Source: Thermodesulfobacteriota bacterium (GTDB taxonomy: Bacteria; Desulfobacterota; Desulfocorpusculales; Desulfocorpusculum). Taken from it: a stretch of 13,092 bases of DNA. Shown here piece after piece: positions 5,692 to 12,012 of this stretch. The notes below the pieces were generated by a model. The model saw only the letters and a list, made by a program, of their open reading frames with translations. It was not told the DNA's origin and searched no databases. Position 1 is the first letter of the stretch, and each line of letters opens with the position of its first letter. The position numbers and the translations under genes were made by a program. The stretch is from positions 1 to 13,092 of the forward strand of contig JAPWUY010000010.1 in the NCBI GenBank assembly GCA_028275295.1, given 5' to 3'.

Positions 5692-6627
5692 TCATCTGCC
5701 CTCTAGGAACCTTCTCAGCTCCAAGAGCTTCCTATCTCTCTCGAGGAGGATCTCCTCCAGGGGCTTTCCTCCATAATCGTAAAATCCTTTCCCGGTTTTC
5801 ACCCCGAGGTGCCCTGAGGCCACCTTTTCTCGGAGGATCTCTGGGATCTTGTCCTCGCTCACGAGCTGTATGGATGGGTTTTCCAGGAATTTCAAGGCCA
5901 GGTCCAAGCCGGTAAAATCGTACCTCTGCACCACACCTAGAATCGGTATCCGAATCCCGAGGGATGCTTTCACTGCCTCGTCTATTTGCTCGGCTGTGGC
6001 ATATCCTCCTTCCAGAAGGTGAAAAATCTCCCGAGCCATTGCCCGTTGGAGTCTGTTCACGATGTAGCCCGGGATGAATCTCTCCATCACAACGGGCCTC
6101 TGACCCAAGGAACTCAGAAATCCCACGACCTTCTCCTTTGTGTGGGAAGCCACTTTCTCGCTCGCCACGACTTCCACAAGGGGAATGAGGTGAGGGGGAG
6201 CGTAGAAATGAGCTATGAGGAATCTCGGCAAGAGCTCTCTCGGGGCCAATTGGAAGACATCCAGGTACGAGGTATTGCTGCACAAGATCCCATCCTTCCC
6301 CAGCCAAGGGGCTATTCGGGCATAGAGAGCAGCCTTCGCTTCCTTGTCCTCGACTATGGCCTCCAGGACCAATTCCGAGCCAGTGACTGCCTTCTCGAGG
6401 TCCACCGTGGGATCTATTCTCTGGAGAAGGAGGTCAGAGCCACCCTCTCTCAATTCCCCCATGTCTTCGAGCCACCTGGCCTCTGCCTCGATAAGTGCCA
6501 TGGCTCCCTCGAGAATCCCCTCTTCCAGATCCACAAGGGAAACTTTGTACCCTGCCTTCGCAACCAGAAGGGCTAGACCGTGACCCATTGTCCCCGCCCC
6601 TATCACTGCGATGCTCCTCGGTCCCAT
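5692..6627 (-). CDS. 3-hydroxyacyl-CoA dehydrogenase (NAD-dependent)
   Basis: A 311-residue two-domain enzyme of the 3-hydroxyacyl-CoA / 3-hydroxybutyryl-CoA dehydrogenase family, oxidising L-3-hydroxyacyl-CoA to 3-ketoacyl-CoA with NAD+ in beta-oxidation or fermentative butyrate-type routes. The N-terminal Rossmann domain starts with IGAGTMGHG (9-17; G10, G12, G15) and ends in CSNTSYLDV (116-124; S117, N118). The catalytic His-Glu pair is H140 and E152 in AHFYAPPHLIPLVEVV. The C-terminal dimerisation domain has PGYIVNRLQRA (186-196) and GVKTGKGFYDY (275-285). The HFYAPPHLIP stretch differs from the classical HFFNPVPVM and somewhat resembles the CRYL1-like (L-gulonate dehydrogenase) branch, so the true substrate may not be a simple fatty acyl-CoA. 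ATG 6627 was chosen because the product then starts at the Rossmann strand and a purine-rich GGAGGG precedes it; the upstream 53 codons look non-coding and overlap the queD promoter. Divergent from queD. Confidence 0.88.
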   Translation of the reverse strand: MGPRSIAVIGAGTMGHGLALLVAKAGYKVSLVDLEEGILEGAMALIEAEARWLEDMGELREGGSDLLLQRIDPTVDLEKAVTGSELVLEAIVEDKEAKAALYARIAPWLGKDGILCSNTSYLDVFQLAPRELLPRFLIAHFYAPPHLIPLVEVVASEKVASHTKEKVVGFLSSLGQRPVVMERFIPGYIVNRLQRAMAREIFHLLEGGYATAEQIDEAVKASLGIRIPILGVVQRYDFTGLDLALKFLENPSIQLVSEDKIPEILREKVASGHLGVKTGKGFYDYGGKPLEEILLERDRKLLELRRFLEGR

Positions 6628-6708
6628 CTTCCCTCCCCTCTTCCCCCGGGTTCGTGTCTCGAGTGCCCCTTTCTGAAGCTCTCCTCTTGGTCGAGCCCTT
6701 CCAGGGCC

Positions 6709-6737
6709 TTTCCCCATGGTCTTCTGGGCTTTATAAT
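6709..6737 (+). promoter_or_regulatory. Promoter of the queD-folE2 operon
   Basis: A perfect -10 box TATAAT lies at 6732-6737, with a weak -35 (TTTCCC, 3 of 6) at 6709-6714 and a 17-base spacer. Transcription would start around 6744-6746, leaving a leader of about 25 bases before GTG 6770. It lies in the 142-base gap between divergent genes. Confidence 0.5.
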
Positions 6738-6751
6738 GGCAAAAAATGCAT

Positions 6752-6758
6752 GGAGGGG
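6752..6758 (+). promoter_or_regulatory. Shine-Dalgarno site supporting the GTG start of queD
   Basis: GGAGGGG stands 11 bases before GTG 6770 but would lie inside the gene if ATG 6746 were the start. With the TATAAT box at 6732-6737 it argues for GTG 6770. Confidence 0.5.
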
Positions 6759-6769
6759 CCAGAGGTAAA

Positions 6770-7147
6770 GTGTACGAGGTAACCATAAGGGAAGTCTTCT
6801 CGGCTGCTCACAGTCTCAGAAATTACGGAGGAAAGTGCGAGGAGCTCCACGGCCACAACTTCAAGGTGGATGTGACCGTCGAGGCCCGCCAGCTCGACCA
6901 AACTGGATTGGCTTTGGATTTCAGGATCTTGAAAGAGGAGACGAGGAAGGTCCTCTCGCTTCTGGATCATGCCTTCCTCAACGACCTCGAGCCCTTCAGG
7001 GACAGAAATCCCTCCTCGGAGAACATAGCCAAGTTCGTCTATGAAGGCCTCTGCCAGAGGATCCAGGTCCCTGGGATCAAGGTGAAAAGGGTGAGGGTAT
7101 GGGAATCTGAGAACGCTTGCGCTTCTTACCTGGGGGAGGGCGAATGA
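6770..7147 (+). CDS. queD: 6-carboxy-5,6,7,8-tetrahydropterin synthase (QueD)
   Basis: QueD, of the 6-pyruvoyl-tetrahydropterin synthase fold, converts 7,8-dihydroneopterin triphosphate to 6-carboxy-tetrahydropterin, the second step of queuosine/7-deazaguanine synthesis. Zinc ligands H14 (SAAHSL), H27 and H29 (ELHGHNF) are present, as are the catalytic C23 in GKCEELHGH, the LDH of LDHAFLND (65-72), PSSENIA (81-87) and E112 in VWES. From GTG 6770 the protein is 125 residues and begins MYEVTIREVFSAAH, like most family members. The frame also contains an ATG at 6746, but that lies at the predicted transcription start and would add eight untypical residues (MHGGARGK). The stop overlaps the folE2 start in ATGA, so translation is coupled. 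Downstream queE and queC are not in the window. Confidence 0.93.
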   Translation: MYEVTIREVFSAAHSLRNYGGKCEELHGHNFKVDVTVEARQLDQTGLALDFRILKEETRKVLSLLDHAFLNDLEPFRDRNPSSENIAKFVYEGLCQRIQVPGIKVKRVRVWESENACASYLGEGE

Positions 7148-8007
7148 TAGACGTTCAGAATCTTAGGGACCACAGAAACGTGGACATCCAGAAGGTGGGA
7201 ATAAAGAACATCCGTTACCCCATAACGGTCCTCGACAAGGCCAACGGGACCCAGAACACGGTTGCCAGCATCAACATGTACGTCAATTTGCCCAGGCACT
7301 TCAAGGGCACGCACATGAGCCGCTTTGTCGAGGTCCTCAACGCCCATCGTCACGAGATCAATTTGAGACATTTCGGGACAATCCTGGAGGAGCTGAGGAG
7401 GGTCCTCAGGGCCGAAAGCGCACACATGCAGGTCACATTCCCGTATTTCATAGAAAAGAGGGCCCCTGTGTCAGGGGCGCCTGGACTCATGGAGTACACG
7501 TGCGAATTCTCGGGTTCTGTCGGGGCCACAAGGGTCTTCGCTGTGGGGGTCACGGTCCCGGTCACGACCCTGTGCCCTTGTTCCAAGGAAATAAGCTCCA
7601 GAGGTTCTCACAACCAGAGGGGGCTTGTGTCCGTCAGGGTGATGTACAGGAGATTCTTCTGGATAGAGGATCTGATCCAGCTCGTGGAGGAGTCGGCCTC
7701 ATGCGACGTGTACGCTGTGCTGAAAAGGCCAGACGAGAAGTACGTCACGGAGAAGGCCTATGACAATCCGGCCTTCGTGGAGGATGTGGTGAGAAATGTA
7801 GCCCTCAAGCTCGATGCGGATCCTAACTTTCAAGCGTACACTGTGGAGGCCGAAAATTTCGAGAGCATCCACAACCACAGCGCTTACGCCTATGTGGAGA
7901 AGCTCCCCAATAGCCTGAGGGAGGCTTGGGCCTCCTTGGAGGCCTTTCCCAAGATACTCGAGGGGCTTTCCCACTTCAGGGGAAAGAGTCTCACCGTTGG
8001 TTCGTGA
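7144..8007 (+). CDS. folE2: GTP cyclohydrolase FolE2 (type IB)
   Basis: FolE2 converts GTP to 7,8-dihydroneopterin triphosphate and formate, feeding folate and queuosine synthesis; unlike FolE it can use metals other than zinc. The 287-residue protein shows the family signatures: RYPITVLDK (24-32), HMSRFVEVL (57-65), the active-site cysteine region TTLCPCSKEISSRGSHNQRG (141-160; C144, C146, H156), EKAYDNPAFVEDVVRNVA (203-220) and the C-terminal VEAENFESIHNHSAYA (234-249; H243, H245). The ATG at 7144 overlaps the queD stop (ATGA) and is preceded by GGGGGAGGG. Because queD lies directly upstream, its product probably goes mainly to QueD, although it could also serve folate synthesis. Arginine is AGG/AGA in 18 of 21 codons, typical of the backbone here. 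Confidence 0.95.
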   Translation: MIDVQNLRDHRNVDIQKVGIKNIRYPITVLDKANGTQNTVASINMYVNLPRHFKGTHMSRFVEVLNAHRHEINLRHFGTILEELRRVLRAESAHMQVTFPYFIEKRAPVSGAPGLMEYTCEFSGSVGATRVFAVGVTVPVTTLCPCSKEISSRGSHNQRGLVSVRVMYRRFFWIEDLIQLVEESASCDVYAVLKRPDEKYVTEKAYDNPAFVEDVVRNVALKLDADPNFQAYTVEAENFESIHNHSAYAYVEKLPNSLREAWASLEAFPKILEGLSHFRGKSLTVGS

Positions 8008-8152
8008 AAGGTCTCCCTCCCTGATCCAGGAGCACCCGATTCTCTAGGCCTCGTGGGCCTTGCTCATGGAAAAGGTGTGAAGGTGGTCCAAGGGGAGAGG
8101 GTAGGGGCCCATCCCGCAAACCCATTCCGGGAGGAGTTCCCCAAGACAGAGA

Positions 8153-8226
8153 TGCGCCCAGGGTGATTCGAACACCCGACCTGCGGATTCGTAGTCCGAC
8201 GCTCTATCCAGCTGAGCTATGGGCGC
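8153..8226 (-). tRNA. tRNA-Arg (anticodon ACG)
   Basis: All arms fold on the - strand: acceptor GCGCCCA/TGGGCGC (7 pairs), D arm GCTC/GAGC, anticodon loop CTACGAA with ACG at positions 34-36, a 5-base variable region AGGTC, T arm GGGTG-TTCGAAT-CACCC, and discriminator A. A34 would be edited to inosine to read CGU, CGC and CGA. CCA is not encoded; RNase Z and CCA-adding enzyme would complete it. The top anticodon-stem pair (27-43) is a U·C mismatch. The 126 bases between this gene and the peptidase gene hold a promoter-like sequence. No clear terminator follows. Confidence 0.96.
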
Positions 8227-8242
8227 GCGAAAACGAGCTGCC

Positions 8243-8275
8243 AATATATTGAGACAGCACCTTCCGCCCTGTCAA
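8243..8275 (-). promoter_or_regulatory. Probable promoter of the tRNA-Arg gene
   Basis: On the - strand there is a perfect TTGACA (8270-8275). The -10 is less certain: TATATT (8243-8248, 5 of 6) has a 21-base spacer, while CAATAT (8246-8251, 3 of 6) has an 18-base spacer. It lies 17-25 bases before the tRNA 5' end, a natural place for a tRNA promoter. Confidence 0.45.
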
Positions 8276-8352
8276 GGAACACTTGCCAGGGAGCTCGTAG
8301 AAGAGGCCCAGAGGTCGACTCCTGGATACTGGGCCGACCCAGGGGGACCTTG

Positions 8353-9180
8353 TCAGCGGGCTGCGAGCCTCTTTTGGAGGAATTCCCTCACCTTGCCTGC
8401 CTTCAATGCCTGGCAAAGCTCCCTGGCAGATGGGTTCATGGGCTCGGACTTCATTGTCTCCAGCCATTCCCTCTCCAAGTCTTTGAGGGATCTATTGAAA
8501 CGGACTTCGCAGACCCTCTCCAGGTTCGTTGGCCTGAACCTCTGGGTCCATTTGAGGGCCTTCCCCACCTCTTCCGGACCGTATCTCTCCAGGAGAAAAG
8601 CCACGAAGGAGCCGCTTAGGACATAGGCAATGGGATTCGCCTCCCATGCTCCTTCCCTCCAGTCCGTCTTCTCGAGTTGGGCAAGCCCCACGATCTTCTC
8701 AGCGCACTGGAGCCCTTTCATCCATTCCACTAGGCTGAGGCCATATGTGGGATGGGTCCACAGGGTCCCGAATCTCTCCTCCATGGCAGTGGCGAGACCT
8801 TCTCTCAGGACTGGATTCGGGGAGTCCAAAAAGATGTGGGCTGTCTCGTGGACTATTGGGGCCTCCACACCCCTTATGGGTTTCAGGAAGAAGAGATCCA
8901 TGGCCTTGTTCTTGTGGGGGACGGTGGTGCTCACCCCTTGACCGGATCTCACGTACACGTCGATGGGCTCCTTTGTCGCCACATGGAGAAAGAGCTTGAG
9001 CTTCTCGCATCTCTCCTCAGCCTCCCTGGAGAACTCCTCCACTTCCCACTGGGAGAACTCCATGGGATCGTAAATGAACCTGTAACAGCCAGATACGAGC
9101 TCCTCCCCTCCCGAAACGCTCACCCAGAGGAGAGAAACAGCCCATCCCAAGATTCCCGCACACCTTCGCAAGGTCTTCAA
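8353..9180 (-). CDS. Secreted HExxH zinc metallopeptidase (gluzincin-like), putative
   Basis: From TTG 9180 the product has 275 residues. An N-terminal signal sequence (basic MKTLRRC, hydrophobic GILGWAVSLLWVSVS, possible cleavage near residue 23-25) suggests export. The zinc motif is H111-E-T-A-H115, followed by E128 in LREGLA as a candidate third ligand. The helix AYVLSGSFVAFLLERYG (185-201) is typical of MA-clan peptidases that have 'EGLA' and 'gsF..yL...yG' elements. No exact family could be named. Start choice: GAGGAGG (9188-9194) stands 7 bases before TTG 9180, and TTG overlaps the stop of the upstream CoA-transferase gene as TTGA, so translation is coupled. Longer in-frame versions up to 9351 would lie inside the CoA-transferase gene and bury the signal peptide. 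Substrate unknown. Confidence 0.75.
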   Translation of the reverse strand: MKTLRRCAGILGWAVSLLWVSVSGGEELVSGCYRFIYDPMEFSQWEVEEFSREAEERCEKLKLFLHVATKEPIDVYVRSGQGVSTTVPHKNKAMDLFFLKPIRGVEAPIVHETAHIFLDSPNPVLREGLATAMEERFGTLWTHPTYGLSLVEWMKGLQCAEKIVGLAQLEKTDWREGAWEANPIAYVLSGSFVAFLLERYGPEEVGKALKWTQRFRPTNLERVCEVRFNRSLKDLEREWLETMKSEPMNPSARELCQALKAGKVREFLQKRLAAR

Positions 9181-11090
9181 GGTCGAACCTCCTCGGGAGC
9201 TTCGCCCCCTCGGTGATCCCCCGTTTCCGATGGTTCGCTGAAATATCTCCACACCCTCAGCACTCCCCCCTCGACCCTTTCCTTGTGATACTTTCCTTTC
9301 TTGGCAAAGACCTTCAGCATGGGCAAGTTGTCCTGGAAAAGGTACCCGCATACGCCCTGGAAACCCATCCTCCTCGCGTAATCCTCCAGTTTGTCCTGCA
9401 AGATCGACCCCAGGCCCAGTCCCTGGAAGTCGTCGTGAATGGTATAAGCCACCTCAACGAAGCCAGGCATGTCTTTTTCGGCTGCGTACCTGGCTACTCC
9501 GACTATCTTCTCGAGCCCGATCTCTCCCACCGTGGCCACAAACGCCATCCTCTCCCTGTAGTCGAGATTCACCAAGGTCTGAGCTGTAGTGTGGGGCATG
9601 GCCTTCACGGCCCGGAAGTACCTCCTGTAGATGGTCTCGTTGGAGTGGGAGTAGAAGAAGTCCTGGAGCAGTGGCTCGTCTGTTGGCTTTATGGGCCGGA
9701 TGGTGACCCATCGACCATCTTTCAGTTGTGCCCTGGTCTCCTCTTCGGGGTAGTCGAAGGTCTCCGTCTCAACCAGGATCTGGTCTGGATACACGTAGGC
9801 CCTCTTTTTGGCCTCCTCCAGGAGCTCCTTTCTGAATTTGGGGTGAGCTATGTTGATGAGGGCCATGGCCCTCTCTCTGATGGATTTTCCGTGGAGATAG
9901 GCTATACCGAACTCCGTCACCACGTACTTCACGTCACCCCTTGTGGCCACAACCCCAGCCCCCTCCTGAAGGTACGGGACTATTCGCGAGGCCGACCCAT
10001 CCTCGGTTGTGGAAGGAAGGGCCACAATGGACCTCCCCCCTTCCGACATGGCTGCTCCTCGGATGAAATCCAGTCTCCCTCCCAGGCCGCTATAGAAGTG
10101 AAACCCCCTGGACTCGGAGCATACCTGGCCGCTGAGGTCGACCTCCTGTGCGCTCACTATGGAGACCATATTTCTGTTCCTGGCCACAACCAGGGGATTG
10201 TAGACCTCCTCGGCTGGGAGGAAGAGAAAGAGGGGATTTTCGTGCACGTAATCGTAGATTCGCCTGGTTCCGATGCAGAAGCTGCAGACTATTCTCCTCG
10301 CATGGAGACCTTTCTTCTCCCCTGTCACAGCGCCAGATTCTATGAGATCTATGAAGGGGTCCGAGACAGCCTCCGTATGAATTCCCAGATCCACCTTGTC
10401 CTTGAGAAACGAGAGAACCCCATGTGGTATATGGCCCATGCCCACATGGATCGTATCTCCATCACGGATGAGGCGGGCCACATTCCGGGCTACCTGCTCC
10501 TCTGTCCTGGTCAGGGCCGCAAATCTGAATTCCATCAGGGGATGGTCGTGTTCCACTATGTGGGTTATCTGGGAGATGTGGATGAAGGTATCCCCCATGG
10601 TCCTGGGCATGGCCCTGTTCACCTGGGCTATCACCGTCCTCGCGGATTCCACAGCCGCCTTGACTATGTCCACTGAGATCCCCAGGCTCACGAACCCATG
10701 GGAATCCGGAGGAGATACCTGGATGAGGGCCACATCTATTGGCACGATTCCCTTTCTGAAGAGATGAGGAATCTCCGATGTGAAAACAGGGGTATAGTCC
10801 GCCCTCCCCTCGTTTATCGCATCTCTCGTGCCAGGTCCCACGAAAAAAACATTGTGTCTGAATCGACTGTCGAACCTTCTGTCAGTGTAAGGCGCATTGC
10901 CCAAGGTGATGAAGTGAAGGAGCTGGACATCGTGGAGCTCATCGGCCATATCCAGAAGACCCTGGACCAAATACTGGGGCTCTGCGCATCCCGTGGAGAG
11001 AAAGACCTTGGCCCCCCGCCTGACTGCTTTGAGGGCCTTTGGAAGCTGCGTGACTTTCTCCTTGTAAAGAGATGGCCAAGATGGTGACAT
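9177..11090 (-). CDS. Acetyl-CoA hydrolase/transferase family protein fused to a GNAT acetyltransferase domain
   Basis: Residues 1 to about 440 form an acetyl-CoA hydrolase / 4-hydroxybutyrate CoA-transferase-type enzyme, which moves CoA between acetyl-CoA and another carboxylate. Motifs: STGCAEPQ (32-39), IQVSPPDSHGFVSLGIS (123-139), GMGHIPHGVL (217-226), E240 in LGIHTEAVSD as probable catalytic glutamate, EVDLSGQVCSES (316-327) and VTEFGIAYLHG (391-401). Residues about 460-620 are a GNAT domain: VTIRPIKPTDE, EVAYTIHDDFQGLGLGSIL (acyl-CoA P-loop Q556-G-L-G559-L-G561), and QDNLPMLKVFAKKG. The GNAT part may regulate an enzyme by lysine acetylation or use the CoA product; this is inference. ATG 11090 has GAGGAG (11100-11105) 9 bases upstream and gives 637 residues, near the usual size of such fusions. 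An in-frame ATG at 11243 would add 51 residues but lacks a clear ribosome site. The stop overlaps the peptidase start. Confidence 0.88.
   Translation of the reverse strand: MSPSWPSLYKEKVTQLPKALKAVRRGAKVFLSTGCAEPQYLVQGLLDMADELHDVQLLHFITLGNAPYTDRRFDSRFRHNVFFVGPGTRDAINEGRADYTPVFTSEIPHLFRKGIVPIDVALIQVSPPDSHGFVSLGISVDIVKAAVESARTVIAQVNRAMPRTMGDTFIHISQITHIVEHDHPLMEFRFAALTRTEEQVARNVARLIRDGDTIHVGMGHIPHGVLSFLKDKVDLGIHTEAVSDPFIDLIESGAVTGEKKGLHARRIVCSFCIGTRRIYDYVHENPLFLFLPAEEVYNPLVVARNRNMVSIVSAQEVDLSGQVCSESRGFHFYSGLGGRLDFIRGAAMSEGGRSIVALPSTTEDGSASRIVPYLQEGAGVVATRGDVKYVVTEFGIAYLHGKSIRERAMALINIAHPKFRKELLEEAKKRAYVYPDQILVETETFDYPEEETRAQLKDGRWVTIRPIKPTDEPLLQDFFYSHSNETIYRRYFRAVKAMPHTTAQTLVNLDYRERMAFVATVGEIGLEKIVGVARYAAEKDMPGFVEVAYTIHDDFQGLGLGSILQDKLEDYARRMGFQGVCGYLFQDNLPMLKVFAKKGKYHKERVEGGVLRVWRYFSEPSETGDHRGGEAPEEVRP
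9188..9194 (-). promoter_or_regulatory. Shine-Dalgarno site for the TTG start of the peptidase gene
   Basis: GAGGAGG stands 7 bases before TTG 9180 on the - strand, inside the end of the CoA-transferase gene. It supports the rare TTG start and the TTGA overlap. Confidence 0.65.
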
Positions 11091-11099
11091 CCCTTCTAT

Positions 11100-11105
11100 C
11101 TCCTC
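11100..11105 (-). promoter_or_regulatory. Shine-Dalgarno site for the CoA-transferase start at 11090
   Basis: GAGGAG stands 9 bases before ATG 11090 on the - strand; nothing comparable precedes the in-frame ATG at 11243. It could also be chance, since in the longer frame these bases would encode Glu-Glu. Confidence 0.5.
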
Positions 11106-11284
11106 ATGGACCCTCTCCGGCCGTGGATCAAACCCCAGGGGACCTCCCTCATGGTAATGGATCGGCCATGGAATTTCGAGCCCAAATCGCTTCTCCCGCC
11201 TTCCAAATGGGGCCATCCCCTCGTCTTGGAGTGGAAATTCCATTTCGCCAGGTCATTCCACGAGAGGTGCTGGGGGGTGGGATT

Positions 11285-11863
11285 TCAGTTGCGGCTCCTG
11301 GATGAGGGAGCCCCCCCTTCTCTCGCCACCCTTTTCAAGTAGGCCAAAACCTTGTTGGCGACGCAGGGAGAGTCGATTTTCACCGATAGCTCATGATTCT
11401 CCCTCAATCCACCCTTTGTGAGGTTGTGGCTTCCCACTATTGTCCACCTTCCATCCACTACAGCGACCTTCATGTGGGAGCGCCTGTCGGGTCTGTCCCA
11501 GAGGACCTCGACCCCTCCCCTCTCCAGGAGCCTTGCGGTCTTGAGGTTGTCCCTGGCCTGCTCGGAGAGGGGATCTTCTGGCCTTTCGAGAAGGACGAAA
11601 ACACCGACTCCCCTTTTCTTGGCCCCTATGAGCTCCTGCACAATTCTATCCTGGGCAGTGCGGGGGTGAATTCCGGCCTTGAAGTGATATGTGGCGATCC
11701 ATATCTCCTTCTTGGCCCCCTGGATGAGGGAAAGGAGACTTCCCACGAGCTTCTCATCCTCGAGCACCTCGACGCTCGCATCCCCGCAAGATTGTGCCCG
11801 AGACTCCGAGATACCGAAAAGGAGAAAGACCACGAGCAAAGATCCGATGATCCCCTTTCCCAC
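11285..11863 (-). CDS. Secreted single-HKD phospholipase D-like nuclease (Nuc type)
   Basis: A 192-residue exported protein of the PLD/Nuc family. The signal peptide is clear: MGKG, a hydrophobic core (IIGSLLVVFLLFGI), then SRAQS with likely cleavage after A23. The single HKD motif is H130-M-K132 in SHMKVAVVDG, D137, and G144-S145-x-N147 in IVGSHNLTKGG; the lead-in EIWIATYHFKAG (53-64) is typical of bacterial Nuc, which acts as a dimer and degrades DNA or RNA non-specifically. It would act in the periplasm or outside the cell. The start is GTG 11863, because AGGAGG (11872-11877) stands 8 bases before it; the TTG two codons upstream is only two bases from that site. The gene lies before the CoA-transferase on the same strand. 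It shares the HKD pattern with the 2752-3276 gene but has no cysteine motif there. Confidence 0.88.
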   Translation of the reverse strand: MGKGIIGSLLVVFLLFGISESRAQSCGDASVEVLEDEKLVGSLLSLIQGAKKEIWIATYHFKAGIHPRTAQDRIVQELIGAKKRGVGVFVLLERPEDPLSEQARDNLKTARLLERGGVEVLWDRPDRRSHMKVAVVDGRWTIVGSHNLTKGGLRENHELSVKIDSPCVANKVLAYLKRVAREGGAPSSRSRN

Positions 11864-11871
11864 TGTCAAGA

Positions 11872-11877
11872 CCTCCT
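11872..11877 (-). promoter_or_regulatory. Shine-Dalgarno site fixing the GTG start of the secreted HKD protein
   Basis: AGGAGG on the - strand is 8 bases before GTG 11863 and only 2 bases before the alternative TTG at 11869. Confidence 0.7.
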
Positions 11878-11966
11878 TTTCCTTATCTGAGCGGATCCTC
11901 TCTGAGGTGGACTGCTATTAATCTTGGAAGGCCCGGGACGATTGGACAGCCGTCCTGAAACTTAAA

Positions 11967-11990
11967 AAAAGGGGCCAGACGGCCCCTTTT
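11967..11990 (-). terminator. Intrinsic terminator of dnaK
   Basis: GGGGCC-GTCT-GGCCCC followed by seven T on the - strand, 26 bases after the dnaK stop. The stem extends to 10 pairs with flanking A/T (AAAA before, TTTT after), so the structure could work in both directions. Confidence 0.85.
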
Positions 11991-12012
11991 CCCTCTTTTC
12001 TCAACCCGATTC

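Noticed and set aside
6628..6786. Longer 3-hydroxyacyl-CoA dehydrogenase version starting at 6786
   Set aside because: The extension would run through the divergent queD promoter and add 53 residues before the Rossmann strand, which normally begins the protein.
8046..8060. AGGCC-TCGTG-GGCCT hairpin downstream of folE2 as a terminator
   Set aside because: The stem is only 5 bp and the following bases (TGCTCATGG) have no T-run.
8044..8244. Small - strand frame covering the tRNA (IAQLDRASDYESAGRVFESP)
   Set aside because: This is the familiar spurious translation of a tRNA gene.
9213..10676. 487-codon + strand open frame opposite the CoA-transferase/GNAT gene
   Set aside because: It is antisense to a gene with clear family motifs along its whole length; composition is shadow-like and no ribosome site is evident.
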